Origin: Pseudoduganella rivuli
Lineage (GTDB): Bacteria > Pseudomonadota > Gammaproteobacteria > Burkholderiales > Burkholderiaceae_D
Length of the DNA stretch: 64,000 nucleotides
Direction: 5' to 3'
Assembly: GCF_009674485.1 (NCBI RefSeq)
Contig: NZ_WKJJ01000005.1
Location: 361,161 to 425,160 of the forward strand
Made by a program: the position numbers and the translations under genes. This document shows positions 17,132-24,404 of the stretch, piece by piece (within the stretch, counting starts at the first letter, position 1; every line of letters begins with the position of its first letter). The notes below the pieces were generated by a model, which made no database searches, was not told the origin of the DNA, and saw only the letters and a list, made by a program, of their open reading frames with translations.

Positions 17132-18487
17132 TTAACAGATTGCCGCCGTTGCGCCAGCGCCAGCGGGTACGGCTTCGCTCACATTGCCCGCCTGGTTGCG
17201 GTTGCAGGCCCGCGCATATTGCGCCAGCACGCGGCCCACCTTATGCTCCAGCAGGCTGCCCGGCCGGATGTCCAGTTGCCCCTGCAGCACTTCCAGGTAT
17301 TGTTCCGGCAAGTGCTGCGACAGCAGCGGCAGCGGAATCGCCACGTTCTCCAGGTTGTCCATCAGGCGCGCCACCGCGTGCACCACGTCCGGCTCGCCCC
17401 AGTAATAGCGGCAGCGGTCGGACAGCGCATAGCGGCGCAACAGCCGCTGTTCGACGCCGCTGCCATGGTAATGCTTGCGCCAGTGCTGCGGCTTGTCCAG
17501 CATGGTGTCTTCCAGCGTGCGCATCAGGTTGGAACATTGCGCTTTGGGCACCAGTTCGCTTTCAATCTGTTCCAGCGCATAGAAGCCTTCGCGCAGCGCA
17601 AAGGTGGCGGCCGGCCCCACCTTGAGGATGGCAAAGTGGTCGCGCACCATCTGGTGCAGCGCCGATTCGCGCTGGTAATCGGTGGAATGCGCTTCGAAGA
17701 CCAGTCCCGGCTGGCCCGCCACGAAATCGGACAGGCTGGCCGCCTGCGCCGCATCGTAATGCTGGATCGCGCTATGGTCGAAATCCACCCCGGGCTGCAC
17801 CACCATGGCGATCACGCGGCGCCACGCGTCGTGCAATTCCTGGTCAAAGAATGCGCGGCGGTGCACGTCGAGTGTATTGCGGGCGGCTGCGGGGGCCGTG
17901 ACGGCCAGTGCCTGCGCCAGCGACGCTTCGCCGCCGGGTACCGGCACTTCGGTGCCGATCACGTAGACGGGCGGTGGCAAGCCGGCGTTGGCGGCGGCGT
18001 TTTCCGCCACCACGCACAGGCGCGCCGAGCGGGCCGCCACGGTTTCATCGGGCAGATGTTGCGGGTCATCGGCGCAGCGCATGCTGCAATCAAGGTGGAT
18101 TTTATGGAAGCCGGCCGCCGCATAGGCGGCGATCAGCACTTCCGCGTTGGCCATGGCCGTGGCGCCGTCGAGGTGCTGCCAGGCGTTCGGGCCCAGGTGG
18201 TCGCCACCCAATACCAGCCGCGTCAACGGGAACGCCAGTTCGCGCGCCAGTCCGTGCACATAGTCGCGGAACTGCGGCGGCGTCATGCCGGTATAGCCGC
18301 CGAACTGGTCGACCTGGTTCGACGTGGCTTCGACCAGCAGCACGGTATCGTAAGCCAGCGCGGTGCGCATGGCGGCGCGCAGCACGACGGGGTGGCTGCA
18401 GCAGACGCTGTAAAGGCCGACTGCGTCACCCCGGCGGTGCGCCTTGACGATCTGCTGTACCGGGGACAAGGATTCAGTTGAAGTCAT
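17132..18487 (-). CDS. agaZ: Tagatose-1,6-bisphosphate aldolase non-catalytic-subunit-like protein (KbaZ/GatZ/AgaZ)
   Basis: 451 residues, slightly longer than the usual 420-430. It carries family features: VQQIVKAHRRGDAVGLYSVC near the start, LLVEATSNQVDQFGGYTGM, LVLGGDHLGPNAWQ, and HLDCSMRC. In enterobacteria this protein supports the class II aldolase KbaY/AgaY, which has the active site. No KbaY-like gene and no tagatose-6-phosphate kinase gene is visible in this window, so either the partner is encoded elsewhere or this protein has a different role here. It lies between the kinase and agaR genes, 13 nt after the kinase stop. Confidence 0.82.
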   Translation of the reverse strand: MTSTESLSPVQQIVKAHRRGDAVGLYSVCCSHPVVLRAAMRTALAYDTVLLVEATSNQVDQFGGYTGMTPPQFRDYVHGLARELAFPLTRLVLGGDHLGPNAWQHLDGATAMANAEVLIAAYAAAGFHKIHLDCSMRCADDPQHLPDETVAARSARLCVVAENAAANAGLPPPVYVIGTEVPVPGGEASLAQALAVTAPAAARNTLDVHRRAFFDQELHDAWRRVIAMVVQPGVDFDHSAIQHYDAAQAASLSDFVAGQPGLVFEAHSTDYQRESALHQMVRDHFAILKVGPAATFALREGFYALEQIESELVPKAQCSNLMRTLEDTMLDKPQHWRKHYHGSGVEQRLLRRYALSDRCRYYWGEPDVVHAVARLMDNLENVAIPLPLLSQHLPEQYLEVLQGQLDIRPGSLLEHKVGRVLAQYARACNRNQAGNVSEAVPAGAGATAAIC

Positions 18488-18500
18488 GTGCTGATCGGAT

Positions 18501-19460
18501 TTAAAAAATCGAAGTCATGGTTTGCTGGCGCGCCAGCAGGGCCGCGCCACGGGCGCCGCCGGCGTCGCCGAAGCGGGGCGGCAGGATCGGGGGGACTTGC
18601 ACGCCACGGAACAGATGGCGCCGCACGGCGCCCGGCAGATCGCGGTACAGGTGCGGCAAATTCGACAAGCCGCCACCCAGCACGATCGCATGCGGATCAA
18701 AGGCCAGCACCAGTCCTGCCAGCGCATGGCCCAGTAAATCCAGGTGCACCGCTTCCGTGTGCACGGCGGCTTCCGATGCGGCGGCGCCGTGGGCGCGCGC
18801 CGCGATGGCCAGCGGCTCGGCGCCATCGCCGCCGAAATGCGCATGCAGCCGGCTCATGCCGGGGCCGGACACGTAGCGTTCCAGGCAGCCCTGCTTGCCG
18901 CACGGGCAGTCATACACAGGCAGACCGTGGCGCGCCAGCAGCGGCGCGGGTATCGACCAGTGGCCCCATTCGCCGGCGATGCCGTTGAAGCCCCGCTGCA
19001 AGCGGCCTTCCACGCAATAGCCGCCGCCGGCGCCGGTGCCGAGGATGGCGCCGAACATCGTCGGCAAACCGTCCGCCGCGCCGCCCTGCGCTTCGGACAA
19101 CGCAAAGCACTGACAATCGTTGCCGATGGCGACCGGGCGCTGCAACGCTTCCTGCATGGCTTGCGCCACCAGGCGGCCATTGAGCGCGGGCACGTTGGAG
19201 CTGACCTGGCGTCCGCTGGCGCTGTCGATAATGCCGGGCAGGCCGACACCGACCGCGGCCCTGGCGCCCAGCGCCGCATCGGCGCGCACCACCAGCGCGC
19301 CGATCGCTCCCATGAATTCCATGAAATCGTGGCCCGGCGTGGCGATGCGTTCGCGGTGCCGCTCCTGCAATTGCGCTCCCTGTTCGGCGTAGGTCACCAG
19401 CTCGATCTTGCTGCCGCCGATATCGATGCCGTGCCACGCGCGGGGCATGTGCTCGCTCAT
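18501..19460 (-). CDS. ROK-family sugar kinase, probable GalNAc kinase
   Basis: 319 residues from the ATG at 19460; an ATG at 19469 that overlaps the agaS stop is an alternative. The phosphate-binding motif GIDIGGSKIEL is near the N-terminus, and the zinc/ROK signature CPCGKQGCLERYVSGPG is present in the middle. Asp in the NDCQCFAL segment fits the catalytic base region. ROK kinases phosphorylate hexoses and N-acetylhexosamines at C6; position between agaS and agaZ supports GalNAc as substrate (AgaK role). It is cytoplasmic and translationally coupled to agaS. Confidence 0.85.
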   Translation of the reverse strand: MSEHMPRAWHGIDIGGSKIELVTYAEQGAQLQERHRERIATPGHDFMEFMGAIGALVVRADAALGARAAVGVGLPGIIDSASGRQVSSNVPALNGRLVAQAMQEALQRPVAIGNDCQCFALSEAQGGAADGLPTMFGAILGTGAGGGYCVEGRLQRGFNGIAGEWGHWSIPAPLLARHGLPVYDCPCGKQGCLERYVSGPGMSRLHAHFGGDGAEPLAIAARAHGAAASEAAVHTEAVHLDLLGHALAGLVLAFDPHAIVLGGGLSNLPHLYRDLPGAVRRHLFRGVQVPPILPPRFGDAGGARGAALLARQQTMTSIF

Positions 19461-19465
19461 ATCCG

Positions 19466-20641
19466 TCATTCCTGGTAAATCGTGACGCCCTGCACGACAC
19501 GGTTGACCGTGCCGCCGGCGAACGGGTTGTCGGGACGCAGCCCGAGCAGCGCGGACTGGTGCAGCGCATATTGCTGCGCCATCAGCAGCCACAGTGGCGC
19601 CAGCCAGGCGTCGGAGAATCCTTCAACGGCGGGCACACCGATATCGGCGCCGAAGCCCACCGTCAGGCAGCGCGCGGCAATGCCGTCGCGGCGCAATTCG
19701 GCCAGCAAGTCGCTGTCATAGCGGCGCGCCAGCGCTTTGGCGCTGTGGAACAGCACCACCAGCGTATCGCCATTGACGGCGGCTTTCGGACCGTGGCGGA
19801 AGCCCAGCGGCGTGTTGGCCATGGCTTGCACCTGGCCTGCCGTCAGTTCCAGGATTTTCAGCGCGGCTTCTTTCGCCAGCGCTTCCAGCGGGCCCGCGCC
19901 CAGGTAAACGACGCGCCCGACGCGCTGTGCCGCCAGTTCCGCCACCGGCGCCGCCCATACGGCCAGCGCCTGCTCGGCCAGCGCCGCCAGTGCATTGACT
20001 TGTGCGACCGATTGCTCCGCCGGTTGCGGCGACAGCGCGCACAAGGTTGCCAGCACCATGGAGGTAAAACTGCTGGTCATGGCAAAGCCACGATCGCAGC
20101 TGGCGGCCGGCATCAATAACGTGCAGACATGGCCGCCATCGCCGGCCTGGCGCGCCAGCGCGCCGTCCGGATTGCACGTCACGTGCAGGAAGCGGGCGCC
20201 CGGCACGGTGGCGCGCAGCAGCTCGACCGCCGCCACGCTTTCCGGGCTGTCGCCGCTGCGGGCGAACGACACCAGCAGGGTCGGCGCATTCGCGTCCAGG
20301 TACAGCTCCGCATGCGTCAGCAGGCTGGTGGTCGGCACGGCGCGCACGCTGGCCGGCCACGCCGCATCCAGCGTGTCGGCGATGATTTCACCCGCATAGG
20401 CGGAGCTGCCGGCGCCGGTGAGGATCACGCGCTGGGCGGGATTGCGCAGGCAGTCGCACAGGAAGGCGCTCACGCGGGGCAATTCCGTTTGCAGCGACGT
20501 TGCCAACGCGCGCCAGACGGCAGGTTGCTGCGCGATTTCCTCGGCGGTGGCGAGGCCGCCGATGTCGGACCAGCTTTGCCGGCCGCGTTGCAGAAGTTGT
20601 GTCATCGAAAGAAAGTAAAAGTGGCGATTGGGTTGAAGCAT
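19466..20641 (-). CDS. agaS: SIS-domain galactosamine-6-phosphate deaminase/isomerase, AgaS
   Basis: 391 residues from the ATG at 20641, chosen for its AAGG ribosome binding site; an ATG at 20605 is an alternative, and a TTG at 20665 is less likely. Two SIS domains are visible: ILTGAGSSAYAGEI and LLVSFARSGDSPESVAA in the first, VYLGAGPLEALAKEAALK and NTPLGFRHGPKAAV in the second. AgaS converts galactosamine-6-phosphate to tagatose-6-phosphate and ammonia. It is the first gene of the minus-strand operon. An AgaR-like element (20606-20620) lies inside or just before its coding start. Confidence 0.88.
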   Translation of the reverse strand: MLQPNRHFYFLSMTQLLQRGRQSWSDIGGLATAEEIAQQPAVWRALATSLQTELPRVSAFLCDCLRNPAQRVILTGAGSSAYAGEIIADTLDAAWPASVRAVPTTSLLTHAELYLDANAPTLLVSFARSGDSPESVAAVELLRATVPGARFLHVTCNPDGALARQAGDGGHVCTLLMPAASCDRGFAMTSSFTSMVLATLCALSPQPAEQSVAQVNALAALAEQALAVWAAPVAELAAQRVGRVVYLGAGPLEALAKEAALKILELTAGQVQAMANTPLGFRHGPKAAVNGDTLVVLFHSAKALARRYDSDLLAELRRDGIAARCLTVGFGADIGVPAVEGFSDAWLAPLWLLMAQQYALHQSALLGLRPDNPFAGGTVNRVVQGVTIYQE

Positions 20642-20690
20642 AAGGTTCGCCTTTTCAAAAGTCAATAACGAAAGTAAAACGAAAGATAAA
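20606..20690 (-). promoter_or_regulatory. AgaR-like operator elements at the agaS operon
   Basis: Read on the minus strand, CTTTC-type repeats occur at 20606-20620 (CGAAAGAAAGTAAAA on plus) and 20669-20690 (CGAAAGTAAAACGAAAGATA and two more bases on plus). DeoR-family sugar repressors such as AgaR bind clusters of such elements. Their position over the start region of agaS fits autorepression. Inferred from pattern only. Confidence 0.55.
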
Positions 20691-20777
20691 TCATTCGTTT
20701 CTTGCGCTTTGATGACGTTTCAACGGTGCACATAGCACCGGTTCCACCGCATCAATGTATGCTGTTTGCCACGAATT

Positions 20778-20901
20778 CGAAAGTAAAACATGTGAAAATG
20801 CATCAAAACGAAAGAAAAATATGGGAAAAACGGCTTTTCCTCGCACGAATTCACAGTTTTTCTTTCTTTTTGTTGACGATGCTTATTTTTCTTTCTAAAG
20901 T
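20778..20901 (+). promoter_or_regulatory. Promoter and AgaR-like operators of the GH31 operon
   Basis: A candidate sigma70 promoter has TTGACG at 20873-20878 and TAAAGT at 20896-20901 with a 17-bp spacer, 31 nt before the GH31 start codon. Its spacer and upstream region contain CTTTC elements (20855-20872 and 20885-20897), and GAAAG elements lie further up at 20778-20790 and 20809-20820. Repressor bound between -35 and -10 would block transcription. This supports joint control of both divergent operons by AgaR. Confidence 0.55.
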
Positions 20902-20931
20902 GCGTGCATCGATTCACATTGATAGCCAGCC

Positions 20932-23900
20932 ATGAAACGCAAACAAGCTTATCGCCGCCTCGCCGCCTGCAGCCTGCTGTCCCTGCTGACGGTGACCGCC
21001 GTGCCATTGTTGGCGGCGCCCGTCGGCAACCTGCGCAGCTTCCAGCCCGTTGCCGCCACCGGCAACGCGTGGGACATCGCCACCGACAGTGGCGCCATCG
21101 TCCGCATCGAACTGCCGCGCGCCGACGTCGTGCGTATCTGGGCGGCGCCCTCGGTGGAGCGCAAGCCGGCGCAATTGACGGGGGCGGGCGATAAAGCCGC
21201 GGCCATCGTGGTCGGCAAGGCCGATCCGAAAGTCGATGTCACGGTCCGCGAAGACAGCCACGCCATTGAATTCGCCACCGGCGCGCTGCGCTTGCGCGTC
21301 GAACGCAAGCCGTTGCGCTTCGCGTTGTTCCGCGCCGGGGAAACCGAACCGATGTGGCGCGAAGTGCAGCCGCTGGAACTGGCTGCTGCGAAGAACGACA
21401 CGCAGACCGTGCAAACCCTGTCCAGCAGCCGCGCGGAGCGCTTTTATGGCGGCGGACAGCAAAACGGCCGCTTTGAATTCAAGGGCCGCCAGTTGCACGT
21501 GTCGTATTCCGGCGGCTGGGAAGAGGGCGACCGTCCCAGCCCCGCGCCATTCCTGATGAGTTCCAGGGGCTGGGGCATGCTGCGCAATACGTGGTCCGAC
21601 GGCGTGTATGACTTGCGCCAGCAGGAGCAAAGTTCGCTGCAGCACGCCGAACAGCGCTTCGATGCGTATTACTTTGTTGGCAAGGATATCCGCGACGTGC
21701 TGGCCCGCTATACGGAATGGACGGGACGCGCGCAATTGCTGCCCCGCTGGGCGCTGGAATATGGCGATGCGGATTGCTACAACGATGGCGACAACGTGAA
21801 AAAACCGGGCACGGTGCCGGCCGGCTGGACCGACGGCCCGACCGGCAAGACACCGGACGTGGTCGAATCGGTGGCCCGCAAGTACCGCGAACACGACATG
21901 CCGGGCGGCTGGATCTTGCCGAACGACGGCTATGGCTGTGGCTACACGTCGCTGCCGGGCACGGTGGCGGGCCTGTCGAAGTACGGTTTCCGCACCGGGC
22001 TGTGGACGGAAAACGGCGTCGACAAGATCGCGTGGGAAGTGGGCCAGGCGGGCAGCCGCGTGCAAAAGCTGGACGTGGCGTGGACCGGCAAGGGTTACCA
22101 GTTTTCGCTGGACGCCAACAAATCCGCCTATGACGGCATCCTGAACAATTCCGACAGCCGTCCATTCATCTGGACCGTGATGGGCTGGGCCGGCACGCAG
22201 CGCTATGCGGTGGCGTGGACGGGCGACCAGAGCGCCAGTTGGGATTACATCCGCTGGCACATCCCGACCCTGATCGGGTCCGGCCTGTCCGGCCAGGCCT
22301 ATGCGACGGGTGACGTCGATGCGATCTTCGGCGGCAGCGCGGAAACCTATGTGCGCGATTTGCAGTGGAAGAGCTTTACGCCGGTCTTGATGGGAATGTC
22401 CGGCTGGTCGGCCGCCGCGCGCAAGCACCCGTGGTGGTTCGACGAGCCATACCGCGCCATCAACCGCCGCTACCTGAAACTCAAGCTGCGCCTGACGCCG
22501 TACATGTACACCTTGGCGCGGGAAGCGGAACAAAGCGGCGCGCCGCTGGTGCGGGGCCTGATGTGGGATTATCCAAACGATCCGGCCGCGCAGCTGGAAA
22601 CCCATAAATACCAGTACCTGCTGGGCCGCGACATGCTGGTGGCGCCGGTCTACCGCAGCCAGGCCGTCACGCAGGGCTGGCGCAAGGGCATCCACGTGCC
22701 GCAGGGACAATGGTTCGATTACTGGGACGGCCGCCAGGTCACGGCGGGCCAGCAGGGCCGCGACATCGACATGCAGGTGACGCTCGATAAGCTGCCCGTG
22801 CTGGTGCGCGCCGGCGCGATCCTGCCGATGTATCCGGAAGCGCTGTATGACGGTGAAAAACCGAAAGACGTGGTAACGCTGGATTTATATCCGCAGGCGC
22901 AGAACGGTGATTCCACATTCACGATGTATGAAGACGATGGCAATACCCGCCGCTACCAGCAAGGGGCGTTCAGCCAGCAGCAATTCAGCATGGCCAGCAC
23001 GCCGGGCGCCGTCACCGTGGATATCGCGCCGGTGACCGGCAGCTACGATGGCCAGTTGGCGCGCCGCGCCTATGCGCTGCGCATGCTGGCGGCAAACCGT
23101 CCGGCGGGAGTTGACGCCAATGGCCGCGCACTGGCCGCACTGGCGGACCGCGCCGCCTGGGACGCCGCCGCCGAAGGCTGGTACTTCGATGCGCAGGAGC
23201 GGAGCGGCACGGTTTTCGTCAAGACCGCGGCGCAGGATATCCGCCAGCCGTTGCGCATCGCCGTGCAGGGACCGGTGGCCGTGGCGCGCGCCGACGGTGA
23301 CTTTCCGTCCGCACCGGCGCTGGGCCGCGCTTTGCCGGCGGATGCCATGATCGTGGTGTCGCGCCCGTTCGAAGAACCGGGCCACCCGCTGGAAAACGCC
23401 TTCGACGGCAAGCCGGGCACGTGGTTCCGCACGGTGCGCAGCCAGGCCATCAAGAGCGGTCCCCATGAATGGACCATCGGCTTTACGGAACGCCGCCTGG
23501 TCGACGGTATCGAACTGGCGCCGCGCACGGACGCCAACTGGAAATATGGCCAGGTGCGCGATTATGAAATCTACATGGCCGACAGCAACGGCGAATGGGG
23601 CAAGCCGGTTCACACGGGGCGCCTGAAGCTGGAACAGGGCAAGCAAACCATCGCGTTCACGCCGTCGATCGGCCGCCTGCTGCGCTTCCGCGTTCTGTCG
23701 GTGCATAACCCGGACGGCGATGGCGCGGAATCGGCCGATCCGATGGTGACGGCGGCGCAAGGCAGCACCGTCAAGGCATTCGACGCCATCGCGGCAAAAG
23801 ATGTGCCGCCCATCACGCTGTCGGAATTCCGCATCCTGGAGCACACGGTCGCCGAAGGCGACGAACAGCAGCGCTACCTGTCGGATCTGTTGCCTGCCAA

Positions 23901-24297
23901 GGCGCCGGGCCGCGACAAGGCCGCATCGAAACAAGGCGCGGAAATGCGCATGAACGGACTGAGGTTCCACAAGGGCCTTGGCATGGGACCGGCCGGCCGC
24001 ATCGACCTGCGGCTGGCCGGGAACTGGAACTTGCTGCGCGCCGACCTCGGCGTGGACGACAGCTGCCGGGACGCCGGGGGCTTGCAATTCCAGGTCTGGA
24101 GCGGTGACCGGCTGTTGTACGACAGCGGCCTGGTCGCGGCGCCCGCCGTCGTCAAGCCGGAACTCGACATCCGCGGCGTGACGCAACTGAGCCTGCGCAC
24201 GCTCGGCGCGCAAGGCAAGCAGCCCGCCGCTGTCTGCGGCAACTGGGCCAACGCCATGCTGATTGGCGCGGACGGCGCCACGGTCCGAACACGCTGA
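20932..24297 (+). CDS. Secreted GH31 glycosidase, probable alpha-N-acetylgalactosaminidase, with CBM32 and NPCBM
   Basis: 1121 residues with a signal peptide (LLSLLTVTAVPLLAAP). A GH31 N-terminal beta domain (FYGGGQQNGRFEFKGR) leads into the barrel. The nucleophile is Asp381 in LDVAWTGKGY and the acid/base is Asp432 in WTGDQSASW. The DVAW context differs from the WxDMNE-type motif of alpha-glucosidases and is what I recall for the GH31 branch acting on alpha-GalNAc. Residues about 810-960 resemble an F5/8-type CBM32 and the last 150 an NPCBM domain (FHKGLGMGPAGRIDLRL). It heads the operon with a TonB receptor and a GH109 enzyme, opposite the GalNAc catabolic genes. Substrate assignment is inference. 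Confidence 0.8.
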   Translation: MKRKQAYRRLAACSLLSLLTVTAVPLLAAPVGNLRSFQPVAATGNAWDIATDSGAIVRIELPRADVVRIWAAPSVERKPAQLTGAGDKAAAIVVGKADPKVDVTVREDSHAIEFATGALRLRVERKPLRFALFRAGETEPMWREVQPLELAAAKNDTQTVQTLSSSRAERFYGGGQQNGRFEFKGRQLHVSYSGGWEEGDRPSPAPFLMSSRGWGMLRNTWSDGVYDLRQQEQSSLQHAEQRFDAYYFVGKDIRDVLARYTEWTGRAQLLPRWALEYGDADCYNDGDNVKKPGTVPAGWTDGPTGKTPDVVESVARKYREHDMPGGWILPNDGYGCGYTSLPGTVAGLSKYGFRTGLWTENGVDKIAWEVGQAGSRVQKLDVAWTGKGYQFSLDANKSAYDGILNNSDSRPFIWTVMGWAGTQRYAVAWTGDQSASWDYIRWHIPTLIGSGLSGQAYATGDVDAIFGGSAETYVRDLQWKSFTPVLMGMSGWSAAARKHPWWFDEPYRAINRRYLKLKLRLTPYMYTLAREAEQSGAPLVRGLMWDYPNDPAAQLETHKYQYLLGRDMLVAPVYRSQAVTQGWRKGIHVPQGQWFDYWDGRQVTAGQQGRDIDMQVTLDKLPVLVRAGAILPMYPEALYDGEKPKDVVTLDLYPQAQNGDSTFTMYEDDGNTRRYQQGAFSQQQFSMASTPGAVTVDIAPVTGSYDGQLARRAYALRMLAANRPAGVDANGRALAALADRAAWDAAAEGWYFDAQERSGTVFVKTAAQDIRQPLRIAVQGPVAVARADGDFPSAPALGRALPADAMIVVSRPFEEPGHPLENAFDGKPGTWFRTVRSQAIKSGPHEWTIGFTERRLVDGIELAPRTDANWKYGQVRDYEIYMADSNGEWGKPVHTGRLKLEQGKQTIAFTPSIGRLLRFRVLSVHNPDGDGAESADPMVTAAQGSTVKAFDAIAAKDVPPITLSEFRILEHTVAEGDEQQRYLSDLLPAKAPGRDKAASKQGAEMRMNGLRFHKGLGMGPAGRIDLRLAGNWNLLRADLGVDDSCRDAGGLQFQVWSGDRLLYDSGLVAAPAVVKPELDIRGVTQLSLRTLGAQGKQPAAVCGNWANAMLIGADGATVRTR

Positions 24298-24404
24298 ATC
24301 CCGCGTAACCACAACCACATTACAAGACATGCACCCCTCGCCGTGACGGGGGAGGGGAGCGTGCACCCTCACGACACTACGACCACAGAACGAAGGAGAC
24401 GCAC

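Noticed and set aside
20914..22710. 598-residue minus-strand frame opposite the GH31 gene
   Set aside because: Shadow composition, and it would run across the GH31 promoter and the AgaR-like sites.
24330..24365. CCCCTC/GAGGGG hairpin between the GH31 and TonB receptor genes
   Set aside because: Short arms in a GC-rich gap without T-run and without similarity to the other stem-loops; too weak to list as an element.
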